Shown: piece after piece, positions 54,882 through 64,000 of the stretch
How positions within the stretch are numbered: position 1 is the stretch's first letter
Layout: each line of letters starts with the position of its first letter
DNA from: Endozoicomonas montiporae CL-33
GTDB taxonomy: Bacteria; Pseudomonadota; Gammaproteobacteria; Pseudomonadales; Endozoicomonadaceae
Assembly: GCF_001583435.1 (NCBI RefSeq)
Contig: NZ_CP013251.1
Coordinates: forward strand, 559,501-623,500
Reading direction: 5' to 3'
DNA length: 64,000 bases
Translations under genes and position numbers: made by a program
The notes under the pieces: generated by a model
Told to the model about the DNA's origin: nothing
What the model saw: only the letters and a program-made list of their open reading frames with translations
Database searches by the model: none

Positions 54882-56537
54882 ATGAAGATCAATTGTTCCA
54901 TACACATGCTTATCATTCTTTGCCAGATTGCTCTTCTTTCCTCTGGTGTCCGGGCACAACACTTTTTTCCGGCAGCTCTGGCTCCCGGATATTTGAAAAT
55001 GCATGAATCACTATTGGAAAAAACGTTTGATGAGCATGCATCGTTGCGTGAAAAACGATCTATTAACGGAATGCCTGACTCTGGCAGATGGTATTGGATG
55101 ATTAAAATAGTTAGATCATCAACAGCTCAGCCATGCACAGGTATTCCCCTGAATGCACGCTGGGTGATAACAGCGGCACACTGCACGATCAATGAGACAG
55201 AGGGAGTGCTGGCTATTGACTATACGGCCAATCTTGGAGACCAGACAGAGGACAAAACAGTTACTGCAATCAAAAATTACAGTCAGATCCATGGTGCAAG
55301 AATCCCTGTTAAACGAATTGTTAAACACCCGAACTCAGAAGCCGCCAAGGACGATAGGGCTTCAGGCATTGCTTCTACACAAAATCCTGCCACAACACCC
55401 CAAACAGAAGCTTTTGCTGGGGGACATGTGGGTGTTAATGATATAGCCCTGCTGGAGTTAAGCTTTCCCCTGCCTGTGGAAGTAGTTAACAAAACGCCAC
55501 CCGTTAACTTTAATGAAGTTAATATCAAGCCAAATCTAAAAGCCACGATGGCGGGCTATGGGGACGGCTACGGAACAAATCCGCAAAATGTTCCACATTA
55601 CTACTCAAGTACATTAAGAAGCTTTAAGAAGGGTGATTTGAAAATTCTGACTCTGCCTGTGAAAAAAAAGCCTAAACGGGGAAAAGTGAATTCTGGACCC
55701 AAGCGATGCAAAAGGCTTCTTTCAGGCAATGCTGAAGCCGACAACCCGATGATATGTGATACAGGTGCTCCAATCCCTTCCAATGGTGATAGCGGTGGTC
55801 CTCTGGTCAGCAATAACATGATTATTGGAACACTATACGGAGGAGATACTTACTCTGACATGAGCTTTCGGACAAAAGACGGTGCTGCTGTATTTGAAAT
55901 GGAGCGTATCAAGTTTGAGCCGATTTTGTATCATAAACATCTTATTACGTCTAATGCAGGATTCCAATGGACTGATCATAAAATCATACCCGAGGGACAG
56001 GGCTTTTCACCAGTTACTACGAATTATAAAAAAGATGATTCAGGGATGGCTGTCGTGCCTGTCTGCAGAGTTAAAAACGCAGACAATAGCTGGTCTTATG
56101 GAACCATGACTAAGTATATTGGTCTTAAACACTGTCGTTATAGTTTTTACGGGTTTTACAGACATAAAGTAGCGCAACTTGAAGACATTAACTTTCAGGT
56201 AGCGTCCGGCTGGGAAAACCAGAACAGCGAATCAGATGCAAAAATTGTGTGGAAAAAATTGCATAAGAAACACCTGACACCAACGTCTTCTTCCACCACA
56301 CCCATCGCTATAGACTTTGACTCTAAAGGTAACTCTCTTTATCTATGTGCACTGATAAGCGATGAAGATGGTGGTACAACTCATTTGGAAAATGGCGAAT
56401 TTGGGATAATCAGTAAACAATCAAAACGATGTAAGATCGGAAACAAAGCATTTCGTTTTAGCCCTAACAGAAATCGATTTTTCTGGGTGCTTTCCATTCA
56501 AAGCCCGATGCATCAAACACAGTTTAGTAACCAGTAA
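54882..56537 (+). CDS. Secreted trypsin-like (S1) serine protease
   Basis: 551 aa. Signal peptide 1-26 (MLIILCQIALLSSGVRAQ). A short propeptide ends at a KR-SINGMPDSG junction (residues 58-68) that resembles a trypsinogen activation site. The triad is complete: His100 (WVITAAHC), Asp187 (GVNDIALLELSFPL), Ser304 (NGDSGGPLVS). Several extra loops, including a basic one at 261-280 (KKKPKRGKV), lengthen the domain. The C-terminal ~200 residues (from about 350) are outside the protease domain and look like a beta-rich module with paired Cys (VVPVCRVKNADNSWSYG, LKHCRYSFYG, LYLCALISDE). Eukaryote-like proteases of this kind in bacteria are often secreted against hosts or competitors; the role here is inferred. 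Confidence 0.88.
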   Translation: MKINCSIHMLIILCQIALLSSGVRAQHFFPAALAPGYLKMHESLLEKTFDEHASLREKRSINGMPDSGRWYWMIKIVRSSTAQPCTGIPLNARWVITAAHCTINETEGVLAIDYTANLGDQTEDKTVTAIKNYSQIHGARIPVKRIVKHPNSEAAKDDRASGIASTQNPATTPQTEAFAGGHVGVNDIALLELSFPLPVEVVNKTPPVNFNEVNIKPNLKATMAGYGDGYGTNPQNVPHYYSSTLRSFKKGDLKILTLPVKKKPKRGKVNSGPKRCKRLLSGNAEADNPMICDTGAPIPSNGDSGGPLVSNNMIIGTLYGGDTYSDMSFRTKDGAAVFEMERIKFEPILYHKHLITSNAGFQWTDHKIIPEGQGFSPVTTNYKKDDSGMAVVPVCRVKNADNSWSYGTMTKYIGLKHCRYSFYGFYRHKVAQLEDINFQVASGWENQNSESDAKIVWKKLHKKHLTPTSSSTTPIAIDFDSKGNSLYLCALISDEDGGTTHLENGEFGIISKQSKRCKIGNKAFRFSPNRNRFFWVLSIQSPMHQTQFSNQ

Positions 56538-56681
56538 AACTCATAGCCACATGGACTGTGGCAGCTTGAATTATGCACTTTCACATCAATGCGTTTGAAC
56601 ACAGCCTACTCTTTAGCTTTACGTTTATCATTAGAGAATTCCTTCGTTGTCAATCGTATTTTACTGTCCGGGCTTAGATCA

Positions 56682-57395
56682 TCAAATTGCTGGCGTTCTG
56701 ACCAGACACCAGACATCTATGGTTTTTACGCCCTGCTTTTTTAGAACTCTCGATAGCTCTGAAACGGTCTCCCCTGTGGTGACTACATCATCAACAATGG
56801 CAACATGCCGATAGCCTGTTTCCCTGCAGACAAAGGCTCCTCGAATATTCTTAAGACGTTCACTGGCTTTGAGTTGTTGTTGCGCTTCTGTCGCACGAAT
56901 CCGTTTTACCATTTTTTTGTCTAAAACCATCTTTTTATCTTTTAGCTGACGATTGAGGGCTTTCGCCAGGAGCAGAGCTTGGTTGTAACCGCGCTGCTGT
57001 AAGCGCTTTCTGTGTAGCGGTACCGGAATAATGGCTTCTGGCCAGATTTCCTGATGGTAATGCTGTCGAAGCACCTCAGCCAGTGAGGCTGTCATTGGCT
57101 TTATCAAAGCGGTCTGCTGGCTGTACTTGATGCGGTGAATAATGTGGTTGACTGGAAAGCGGTACTGAAAAGCCGAGTAGCAGCGATTAAAGACGGGTGT
57201 TTTTTTAAGGCACTGACCGCAGAGTTTTGTTGATGCAACGAGGACAGGCAAGCCACAACTCTGGCAGGCTTGCTGATTATCGGGGCAGGCATTCAAACAC
57301 AATTCACAGAGGGGTTGCCTGAACGACGTGGCTCCTCGACACAACAGGCAGCTTATTTGTAGCGTATTGTTTAATATTTGTTCGATTGTAAACAT
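56682..57395 (-). CDS. comF: ComF family amidophosphoribosyltransferase-like protein
   Basis: 237 aa. Two N-terminal Cys-rich zinc-binding clusters ([10 protein letters not shown], then [23 protein letters not shown]), then a PRTase-I fold with the PRPP-binding loop [17 protein letters not shown]. ComF proteins take part in DNA uptake in competent bacteria. They are often next to bioB in gammaproteobacteria (GntX of E. coli belongs here). It is divergent from bioB, the two sharing a ~130-bp promoter region. Confidence 0.88.
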   Translation of the reverse strand: MFTIEQILNNTLQISCLLCRGATSFRQPLCELCLNACPDNQQACQSCGLPVLVASTKLCGQCLKKTPVFNRCYSAFQYRFPVNHIIHRIKYSQQTALIKPMTASLAEVLRQHYHQEIWPEAIIPVPLHRKRLQQRGYNQALLLAKALNRQLKDKKMVLDKKMVKRIRATEAQQQLKASERLKNIRGAFVCRETGYRHVAIVDDVVTTGETVSELSRVLKKQGVKTIDVWCLVRTPAI

Positions 57396-57524
57396 TCTTA
57401 TGGATTAACGATTGACGTTAGATTTCAATTCATTATTATCAGCCATGTTTTAATCTCAATAATCAATATTAATGGCTGTGCTCAGCGTTACTGCCACGGG
57501 CGCTCCGGGGAAAAATTGAACAAC

Positions 57525-58592
57525 ATGACTGCACCTGTAGGCACCACTCACTCTGGTACAACCCTTCGCCATGACTGGACGGTCGAAGAAGTTGAGGCGT
57601 TGTTTCAGCAGCCTTTTAATGATCTGATTTTTCAGGCTCAGCAGACTCATCGTGAACACTTCAACCCGAATCAGGTGCAGGTCAGTACGTTGTTGTCGAT
57701 CAAAACCGGTGCCTGCCCTGAGGATTGCAAGTATTGTCCCCAGAGTGGTCACTACAACACCGGACTCAGTAAAGAAAAGTTGATGGAAGTGCGCAAGGTG
57801 CTGGAAGAGGCGCGTGCCGCAAAAGTATCGGGTGCGACTCGTTTCTGTATGGGTGCAGCGTGGAAAAACCCGCCGGAAAAAGACCTGCCTTACATCATGG
57901 AAATGGTGAAAGGCGTGAAGGAAATGGGTCTGGAAACCTGCATGACGCTGGGTATGCTCAATGCCGATCAGGCGAGCCGTCTGGCAGAAGCCGGGTTGGA
58001 TTATTACAACCATAACCTGGACACATCGCCCGAATTTTACGGCAGCATCATCACCACTCGCACCTTCTCTGATCGCCTGGATACTCTGCAGCATGTGCGA
58101 GATGCCGGTATGAACATTTGCAGTGGCGGCATTGTGGGGCTGGGTGAAACCGAGCGTGACCGTGCTGGCATGCTGGTGGCTCTGGCCAATCTTCCTAAAC
58201 ACCCTGAAAGTGTGCCTGTGAATATGCTGGTGCGGGTAGAAGGAACACCGTTGGAAGACGTTGAAACCGTGGATGGTATCGAATTTGTGCGCATGATTGC
58301 GGTGGCCAAAATTATGATGCCAGCATCCAGTGTTCGACTTTCTGCCGGTCGTGAAAACATGAGTGACGAGTTGCAGGCGCTGGCATTTCTGGCCGGAGCC
58401 AACTCTATTTTCCTCGGCGATAAGCTGCTGACCACACCCAACCCGAAAGAAAGCCGTGACCGACAGCTGTTTGATAAACTCGGCATCAACATGGACGATC
58501 GAACCGAGCAGGATGCTGAAGCCTTTGCCCGAAGCTGCCCTCTGCGTGAGCAGGATAACGACCATTATTACGATGCGATGAAAGCTTCCTGA
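57525..58592 (+). CDS. bioB: Biotin synthase BioB
   Basis: Radical-SAM enzyme that inserts sulphur into dethiobiotin, the last step of biotin synthesis. 355 aa from the ATG at 57525 ([13 protein letters not shown]); a longer opening from 57378 has no homology. The radical-SAM cluster is C64-x3-C68-x2-C71 ([14 protein letters not shown]). The [2Fe-2S] and substrate motifs [18 protein letters not shown] and [10 protein letters not shown] are intact. First gene of bioB-bioF-bioH-bioC-bioD. Confidence 0.97.
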   Translation: MTAPVGTTHSGTTLRHDWTVEEVEALFQQPFNDLIFQAQQTHREHFNPNQVQVSTLLSIKTGACPEDCKYCPQSGHYNTGLSKEKLMEVRKVLEEARAAKVSGATRFCMGAAWKNPPEKDLPYIMEMVKGVKEMGLETCMTLGMLNADQASRLAEAGLDYYNHNLDTSPEFYGSIITTRTFSDRLDTLQHVRDAGMNICSGGIVGLGETERDRAGMLVALANLPKHPESVPVNMLVRVEGTPLEDVETVDGIEFVRMIAVAKIMMPASSVRLSAGRENMSDELQALAFLAGANSIFLGDKLLTTPNPKESRDRQLFDKLGINMDDRTEQDAEAFARSCPLREQDNDHYYDAMKAS

Positions 58593-58614
58593 GTGAATGG
58601 ATACGGATTAGTCG

Positions 58615-59826
58615 ATGGATCGCTCTATGGATAGCTCTATGAATAGCTGGATGGATAAAGAGCTGCAGCAGGATTTGCAGTCGCGCAGGGAAGCTAACCT
58701 GTATCGGTCTCGTAAAACGCTGGAGACGGCTCAAGGACCCGAGGTGGTCATTGATGGAAAACCGTATCTGGCGTTTTGTAATAATGATTACCTCGGGTTA
58801 GCCAACCATCCTGAAGTGGTTGCCCGCCTGAAAAAGGCGACAGCTGACTATGGTGTCGGCGGCGGGGCTTCCCACCTTGTGGTGGGTCATAGTAGAGCTC
58901 ATCATCAACTGGAAGAAGAGCTGGCTGAATTCACCGGAAGAGACCGGGTACTGCTGTTCTCTAACGGCTATATGGCCAACCTCGGTGTGATCTCTGCTCT
59001 GCTAAATAAGCAGGACGCTGTGTTTCAGGATCGCCTGAATCATGCCTCGCTTCTGGATGCCGGTCTTTTGTCGGGCGCCCGTTTTCAGCGTTATTTGCAC
59101 AATGATGTGGACAATCTGACCACCCGACTGGAGCGTTCTGATGCCCGTCGCAAGTTGATTGTGACCGATGGAGTGTTCAGCATGGACGGTGATGTGGCGC
59201 CCTTGCCGGAGCTGGCAGAGCTGGCAAAACAGCAAAACGCCTGGTTAATGGTTGACGATGCCCACGGTTTTGGCTGTTTGGGCAAGATGGGCGGGGGAGT
59301 TGCAGAATACTTTGATCTATCTCAGGATGACTTGCCGGTGCTGGTTGGTACACTGGGCAAGGCCTTTGGTACGGCTGGTGCGTTTGTAGCGGGTAGTGAA
59401 GCGTTAATTGAAACACTTATTCAGTTTTCCCGTACCTATATTTACACCACCTCCATGCCGCCGGCGGTAGCGGCTGCCACCCGAACCAGTCTGAAACTGC
59501 TGCGTGAAGAAACCTGGCGACGTGACCATTTACAGGTGCTGGTTCAGTATTTTCGCCAGGGTTGTGAACAACTGGGGTTGCAGCTGATGGAATCGGCTTC
59601 ACCGATTCAGCCGGTAATGGTCGGCAGTGCCAGCAGTGCGTTGGCGATGAGTAATGCACTGGCTGAACAGGGTATTCTGGTGACTGCCATCCGACCGCCT
59701 ACCGTTCCTGAAGGAACGTCGAGGCTCCGTATTACTTTCAGTGCTGCCCACAGCCGCGAGCATGTGGATCAGTTACTGAGTGCACTTGAGCGCACGGTAA
59801 GTCCGTTGCAGGAGGAAGTGGCATGA
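58615..59826 (+). CDS. bioF: 8-amino-7-oxononanoate synthase BioF
   Basis: PLP enzyme joining pimeloyl-ACP/CoA and L-alanine. 403 aa. PLP-binding Lys249 in [15 protein letters not shown], with [28 protein letters not shown] and [11 protein letters not shown]. The first codons are an imperfect 12-bp repeat, each unit holding an ATG ([15 protein letters not shown]), so the true start is uncertain by up to 12 codons. The next gene starts 4 bp before its stop. Confidence 0.95.
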   Translation: MDRSMDSSMNSWMDKELQQDLQSRREANLYRSRKTLETAQGPEVVIDGKPYLAFCNNDYLGLANHPEVVARLKKATADYGVGGGASHLVVGHSRAHHQLEEELAEFTGRDRVLLFSNGYMANLGVISALLNKQDAVFQDRLNHASLLDAGLLSGARFQRYLHNDVDNLTTRLERSDARRKLIVTDGVFSMDGDVAPLPELAELAKQQNAWLMVDDAHGFGCLGKMGGGVAEYFDLSQDDLPVLVGTLGKAFGTAGAFVAGSEALIETLIQFSRTYIYTTSMPPAVAAATRTSLKLLREETWRRDHLQVLVQYFRQGCEQLGLQLMESASPIQPVMVGSASSALAMSNALAEQGILVTAIRPPTVPEGTSRLRITFSAAHSREHVDQLLSALERTVSPLQEEVA

Positions 59827-60569
59827 GTCTGCCCATCGTATTAATCAGTGGCTGGGGCATGCCGGCAACCGTGCTGGAACCACTGGCACAGGAGCTGGAT
59901 GGCGATGGCCGTGCCTGCGTGGTTCAGTTACCGGGGCTGGTGGAAGAACCCGGTGCCCGCTATGGCTGGCAGGAGTTAATGGGTTATCTTGATCTGCACC
60001 TGCTGGAAACGCCGGTGGTACTGGTTGGCTGGTCGCTGGGTGGAACGCTGGCGGCACTCTATGCCAGTCAGAACCCTGACAAGGTAGCTGGTGTGGTGAC
60101 CCTGGGCACAAATCCATGTTTTGTTCGAAATGACGACTGGCCTCAGGCGATGCTGCCCGCCACCTTCTCAAGCTTTTATGCGGGTATGGAAGAAGACCCG
60201 AAAGCGACCATTCAGCAGTTTTCAATGCTGTGTTCCATGGGCAACAGTAATCAGAAAGCATTGATGCGTGAACTGGCAACGTTGACTGAGGATGTTGATC
60301 TGGAACCTGCTATTTTGTTGGGCATGTTGAAATTGCTTGGCGAGAGTAATGTGCGTTCCCAGTTTGCTGATTTGCGTTGTCCGGTCATTCACTGCTTTGG
60401 TCGTCAGGATGCACTGGTGCCTGCTGACGTTGCCCAGCGCATTGAACAGGAATTTCCTGCCCATGCGGTGAATGTGTTCAATGGCGGGCACACGTTCTTT
60501 CTTGATAATGAAACCGGCATTACCCGTCAGGTAGCAGAACTGGTGACCCGTTTATGCACCAGAGGGTAA
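59823..60569 (+). CDS. bioH: Pimeloyl-ACP methyl ester carboxylesterase BioH
   Basis: 248 aa alpha/beta hydrolase that releases pimeloyl-ACP from its methyl ester. Nucleophile Ser71 in GWSLGG, Asp in [13 protein letters not shown], His in [11 protein letters not shown]. Overlaps bioF by 4 bp and bioC by 16 bp, so tightly coupled. Confidence 0.92.
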   Translation: MSLPIVLISGWGMPATVLEPLAQELDGDGRACVVQLPGLVEEPGARYGWQELMGYLDLHLLETPVVLVGWSLGGTLAALYASQNPDKVAGVVTLGTNPCFVRNDDWPQAMLPATFSSFYAGMEEDPKATIQQFSMLCSMGNSNQKALMRELATLTEDVDLEPAILLGMLKLLGESNVRSQFADLRCPVIHCFGRQDALVPADVAQRIEQEFPAHAVNVFNGGHTFFLDNETGITRQVAELVTRLCTRG

Positions 60570-61375
60570 CGTCATCCGTTGCCGGGGTGTGTCGGCCAGC
60601 TCGTGCAGATAAACGACGCATTGCCGTCAACTTCAGCCGCGCTGCCAAAACCTATGATTATGCGGCAGTCCTTCAGGATCGTGTGGCTGCCAGAGCCATG
60701 CTTGGGTTGCCTGCAGACTGGTTACCTGATTGTGTGTTGGATCTAGGGTCTGGCACCGGTAGCCAGACAACACTGCTGGCAGAGCATTACCCGCAGGCAA
60801 CGGTTCTGGGAATGGATCTTGCGATAGGTATGGCTTCTCATGCCCGATCCAGTTATCCGGAGCTGAACTGGTGTTCTGGTGATATCGAACACTTGCCGTT
60901 TAAAAGCAATGCGCTGGATGTGGTGTTTTCCAGTCTTGCCATTCAGTGGTGCGACCTGAGCAGGGTGCTCGAAGAAGTTTATGACGTATTAAAACCCGGT
61001 GGTGTATTTGTCTTCTCAACACTGGCTGCCGGGACTATGCATGAGCTGAAACAGGCATGGAGCAGCGTTGACCGTCATGTGCATGTGAATACTTTTGATG
61101 CCTTCAGCACGCAAAAGCACTGCGTTCAACAATCTGGTTTTCAGTTGCACTCTTTTAAGCTGCAGACCGAGACCGTTTTCTACCTTACTGCCATGCAGCT
61201 ACTCAGGGATATGAAAGCGCTTGGGGTAAACACGGTGCCGTCGCGTCAGAATGGACTGATGTCCCGCCAGCGAATCTTCAAGTTTCAGCAGGCTTATGAA
61301 ATGTTCCGCACCGATAAAGGATTGCCTCTATCCTATGAAGTCATTTACGGCATACTCCGTAAACCTCAACGTTAA
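60554..61375 (+). CDS. bioC: Malonyl-ACP O-methyltransferase BioC
   Basis: 273 aa SAM-dependent enzyme that methylates malonyl-ACP so that it can prime pimelate synthesis. Opening ADKRRIAVNFSRAAKTYDYAAVLQ and motif I VLDLGSGTGSQTTLLAE match BioC. Motif post-I is GMDLAIGMA. Overlaps bioH by 16 bp. Confidence 0.93.
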   Translation: MHQRVTSSVAGVCRPARADKRRIAVNFSRAAKTYDYAAVLQDRVAARAMLGLPADWLPDCVLDLGSGTGSQTTLLAEHYPQATVLGMDLAIGMASHARSSYPELNWCSGDIEHLPFKSNALDVVFSSLAIQWCDLSRVLEEVYDVLKPGGVFVFSTLAAGTMHELKQAWSSVDRHVHVNTFDAFSTQKHCVQQSGFQLHSFKLQTETVFYLTAMQLLRDMKALGVNTVPSRQNGLMSRQRIFKFQQAYEMFRTDKGLPLSYEVIYGILRKPQR

Positions 61376-61417
61376 CTGAAACTATAATCAGGCAGATAAG
61401 CCGGAGTATACACACTG

Positions 61418-62101
61418 ATGGCTAACACCTATTTTGTTACCGGAACCGATACCGATGCAGGTAAAACGGTGGTTTCCTGTGGCCTGCTGGAAGCAGCCCG
61501 TCAGAAACAGTTGCAAACCATTGCCCTGAAGCCCATCTCGGCGGGTTGTGAATCCACACCGGAAGGGTTGCGTAATGGTGATGCCGTAAAACTGATGGAA
61601 GCCATGACCATTAAGTTGCCTTATGCCCAGGTTAACCCTGTTGCATTTGAGCCGCCTATTGCGCCTCATATTGCCGCAGAAGAAGAAGGCCGTCGTATTA
61701 CCGTTGACCGGCTCTCGGGTATTTGTCGTGGAGCCCTGATGCGACAGCATGACCTGTCATTGATTGAAGGTGCGGGTGGTTGGCGAGTACCACTGAATAA
61801 CCGTGAAATGCTGTCTGAACTGGCCGTTGAAATGAATACGCCGGTGATACTGGTCGTAGGCATGAAACTGGGCTGCCTGAGCCACGCTTTACTCAGTGTT
61901 GAATCCATTCTGCGAGATGGTTTAACGCTGGCAGGCTGGGTGGCAAACCGTATTGATCCGGATATGAATCATTTTGAAGAAAACGTTCAGACCTTGAAAG
62001 ACAGCATTCCTGCGCCTTGCCTCGGGGTTATTCCATGGCTTGATTCTCTGGATAACGGTTCTGTTGCCGGGCATCTGGATATTCAGCCTCTGCTGAAATA
62101 A
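61418..62101 (+). CDS. bioD: Dethiobiotin synthetase BioD
   Basis: 227 aa ATP-dependent carboxylase that closes the ureido ring. P-loop GTDTDAGKTVVSCG (residues 8-21), KPISAGCE, and EGAGGWRVPLN are intact. Last gene of the biotin operon; with no bioA in the window, the DAPA aminotransferase must lie elsewhere. Confidence 0.96.
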   Translation: MANTYFVTGTDTDAGKTVVSCGLLEAARQKQLQTIALKPISAGCESTPEGLRNGDAVKLMEAMTIKLPYAQVNPVAFEPPIAPHIAAEEEGRRITVDRLSGICRGALMRQHDLSLIEGAGGWRVPLNNREMLSELAVEMNTPVILVVGMKLGCLSHALLSVESILRDGLTLAGWVANRIDPDMNHFEENVQTLKDSIPAPCLGVIPWLDSLDNGSVAGHLDIQPLLK

Positions 62102-62125
62102 TTGATAGCTATCCTGCCTTCCTCC

Positions 62126-62155
62126 AAAGAAAGGTCTTTTAGAAGATCTTTCTTT
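62126..62155 (+). terminator. Hairpin terminator after bioD
   Basis: AAAGAAAGGTCTT pairs with AAGATCTTTCTTT (one mismatch). It ends in a T-rich arm and probably terminates the biotin operon. Confidence 0.65.
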
Positions 62156-62234
62156 CTTCAGTAAAAGCCCATCTGATTTCCATCTTTCAGCCGCTCTTTT
62201 GAAGATGTTGCATCTTCACAGCTGTTCACAGCAG

Positions 62235-62278
62235 TTGACATTGAATTCGTTCATACGTAAGTTTAAAACAACTGTTTG
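62235..62278 (+). promoter_or_regulatory. Candidate promoter with PsrA-like operator
   Basis: TTGACA (62235-62240), a 17-bp gap and TAAGTT form a modest sigma-70 promoter. Immediately after it AAAC-AACT-GTTTG (62266-62278) resembles the (G/C)AAAC-N2-4-GTTTG palindrome of PsrA, the Pseudomonas repressor of fatty-acid oxidation genes. The place and target gene (acyl-CoA dehydrogenase) make sense, but the match is short. Confidence 0.35.
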
Positions 62279-62331
62279 AATTGCTGCTAAACTAAACCTA
62301 TATAAATAAAAGAACAAGTGAGGTAGTCGCA

Positions 62332-64000
62332 ATGCCGGAATATAAGGCACCTCTGAGAGATATTCGTTTCGTAAGGAACGAGTTGCTGTCATACCCTGAA
62401 CACTACGCCAGTCTGCCGGGTGCAGAAGAAGCTACGCCTGATATGGTGGATGCCATTTTGCAGGAAGGGGCTAAATTCTGTGAGCAGGTATTATCTCCCC
62501 TCAATCAATCAGGTGATCAGGAGGGGTGTACCTGGAGTGAACACGGAGTAAAAACCCCGGCAGGATTCAAAGAGGCTTATCAGCAATATGTTGAAGGTGG
62601 CTGGCCTTCCCTTGCCAGTGATGAAGCCTATGGCGGACAAGGCTTGCCTCACTCACTGGGACTCTCCATCAGCGAGATGGTCGGGCAGTCAAACTGGTCC
62701 TGGGGCATGTATCCGGGGCTGAGCCACGGGGCGATGAGCACCATTGAAGCCCATGGCACGGAAGAACAGAAAGAAACCTACCTTACCAAGCTGGTGACCG
62801 GTGAGTGGACGGGAACCATGTGCCTGACCGAATCCCACTGTGGTACTGACCTTGGCATGCTTCGCACCAAGGCTGAGCCTAATGACGACGGTTCTTACCG
62901 CATTACCGGTACCAAAATATTCATCTCTGCCGGTGAGCACGATATGGCGGAAAATATCGTTCATATTGTTCTTGCCCGCCTGCCAGATGCTCCGGAAGGT
63001 ACCAAGGGTATCTCGTTGTTTATTGTGCCCAAGTACCTGCCTCAGAGCATTGGGGAAAGCAACGGTGTCAGCTGTGGCTCCATCGAACACAAAATGGGTA
63101 TCCACGCGAATGCAACCTGTGTCATGAATTTTGACGAGGCAACCGGCTTTTTGATCGGTCCAGAGAATAAAGGCCTGAACTGCATGTTCACCTTCATGAA
63201 CTTTGCACGTCTGGGCACGGGTTTGCAGGGGCTGGCGCATTCGGAAGTGGCTATGCAGGGCGCATTGAGTTATGCCCGCGAGCGTTTGCAGATGCGTTCA
63301 TTGAGTGGTGTTAAAAATCCGGATGGCCCGGCTGATCCGATTATTGTCCACCCTGATGTCAGAAGGATGCTGCTTACTATTAAAGCCTTTACTGAAGGCA
63401 ACCGGGCTCTGGCTTACTACACAGCCAAGCTGGCAGACCTGATGCACCATCCGGATGAAAGTGTTCGCAGTCAGGCTGATCTGACCATGGGTTTTCTGAC
63501 GCCTATCCTGAAGGCTTTTGTGACAGAGACCGGTTTCGAAGCGGCTAACCTTGGTCTGCAGTGTTACGGCGGACACGGTTACATTGCTGAATGGGGCATG
63601 GAACAGAATGTTCGTGACGCCCGTATCTCCATGCTTTATGAAGGAACGACCGGTATTCAGGCTCTGGATCTGCTGGGTCGCAAAATTCTGCTGACTCAGG
63701 GCGAGTCCATGCGAACTTTCACCAAAGTCGTTCATCGTTTCTGCAAAGATCAGGCTGATAATGAATCGCTGAAAGAGTTTATCGAGCCTCTGGCTGCCCT
63801 CAATAAAGAGTGGGGCGAAATGACCATGCAGATTGGTATGAAGGCCATGCAGAACAAGGATGAGGTGGGTGCTGCGTCGGTCGATTTTCTGATGTATTCC
63901 GGTTATGTCTGTCTGGCTTACTTCTGGGCAGAAATGGCAAAAACGGCTCAGGAAGCACTGGCTGCTGGCTCGACTGAAGAAGGCTTTTACAAGGCCAAGA
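62332..64000 (+). CDS. Acyl-CoA dehydrogenase, DmdC-like (3' end outside window)
   Basis: Open from ATG 62332 to the window end (556 codons so far). FAD-dependent acyl-CoA dehydrogenase of the ~600-aa subfamily with an extra C-terminal domain: [14 protein letters not shown] start, [63 protein letters not shown] and the [16 protein letters not shown] end motif, which contains the catalytic Glu. This subfamily includes DmdC (3-methylmercaptopropionyl-CoA dehydrogenase of DMSP demethylation) and general fatty acyl-CoA dehydrogenases. Sequence alone cannot choose between them. Confidence 0.9.
   Translation, partial: MPEYKAPLRDIRFVRNELLSYPEHYASLPGAEEATPDMVDAILQEGAKFCEQVLSPLNQSGDQEGCTWSEHGVKTPAGFKEAYQQYVEGGWPSLASDEAYGGQGLPHSLGLSISEMVGQSNWSWGMYPGLSHGAMSTIEAHGTEEQKETYLTKLVTGEWTGTMCLTESHCGTDLGMLRTKAEPNDDGSYRITGTKIFISAGEHDMAENIVHIVLARLPDAPEGTKGISLFIVPKYLPQSIGESNGVSCGSIEHKMGIHANATCVMNFDEATGFLIGPENKGLNCMFTFMNFARLGTGLQGLAHSEVAMQGALSYARERLQMRSLSGVKNPDGPADPIIVHPDVRRMLLTIKAFTEGNRALAYYTAKLADLMHHPDESVRSQADLTMGFLTPILKAFVTETGFEAANLGLQCYGGHGYIAEWGMEQNVRDARISMLYEGTTGIQALDLLGRKILLTQGESMRTFTKVVHRFCKDQADNESLKEFIEPLAALNKEWGEMTMQIGMKAMQNKDEVGAASVDFLMYSGYVCLAYFWAEMAKTAQEALAAGSTEEGFYKAK

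Noticed and set aside
57378..57524. A 49-residue N-terminal extension of BioB, and a BirA operator in the same gap
   Set aside because: The extension overlaps the comF start and lacks homology. A TTGTAAAC half site is present near 57385, but no proper inverted partner at the expected spacing was found.

Overview
The window is a gammaproteobacterial chromosome segment. Its backbone order is orn, queG, nnr-tsaE-amiB-mutL, miaA-hfq-hflX-hflK-hflC-DUF2065, hisZ, purA, rnr, rlmB, rpsF-rpsR-rplI, dnaB. This is essentially the classic E. coli order of this neighbourhood, with the Pseudomonas-like extra hisZ between hflC and purA. Moderate GC, many insertion sequences and non-coding mobile elements, secreted proteins with little known homology and one protein with a eukaryote-type DNA-binding domain point to a host-associated Oceanospirillales member. 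Endozoicomonas or a close relative is my best guess; this is inference from gene content, not a database match.

Layout. 1-18.5 kb: conserved housekeeping block (RNA turnover, queuosine, NAD(P)HX repair, t6A and i6A tRNA modification, murein amidase, mismatch repair, Hfq, HflX GTPase, HflKC, HisZ, PurA). It is broken only by a reverse-strand 554-aa protein at 7.3-9.0 kb that carries a convincing basic helix-loop-helix (bHLH) domain, and by a small SRPBCC-like membrane protein. 18.8-27 kb: a double old-yellow-enzyme fusion, RNase R whose last codons were replaced by an ISKra4-type insertion, and a secreted beta-helix-like gene broken by a hairpin element. 27.3-35 kb: rlmB, an orphan FliM-like protein, a 2-hydroxyacid dehydrogenase, a secreted metallophosphoesterase, a glycine-rich membrane protein and the ribosomal operon rpsF-rpsR-DUF2232-rplI. 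35-37 kb: a Tat-exported PhoX-type protein. 37.3-42.9 kb: an insertion hot spot, with one methyltransferase gene cut by three elements of different families (IS4-like, IS1, IS3) and an acetyltransferase gene cut by a 239-bp non-coding element. 43-46 kb: dnaB with a 502-residue intein in its P-loop. 46-50 kb: two linked unknown membrane proteins and a TraF-type outer-membrane protein. 50.6-52.5 kb: an Ada-AlkA fusion plus Ogt (alkylation repair). 52.5-56.5 kb: another small element, a truncated gene, srkA, about 0.9 kb of non-coding relic sequence and a secreted trypsin-like protease. 56.7-62.1 kb: comF and a complete biotin operon bioB-bioF-bioH-bioC-bioD. 62.3 kb to the end: a DmdC-like acyl-CoA dehydrogenase that continues past the window.

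The most unusual signals are the bHLH protein, the intein carrying a helix-turn-helix between its two endonuclease motifs, the OYE tandem fusion with different catalytic pairs in its two halves, and the insertions whose target duplications allow the ancestral genes to be rebuilt exactly. No tRNA, rRNA or CRISPR array was seen.
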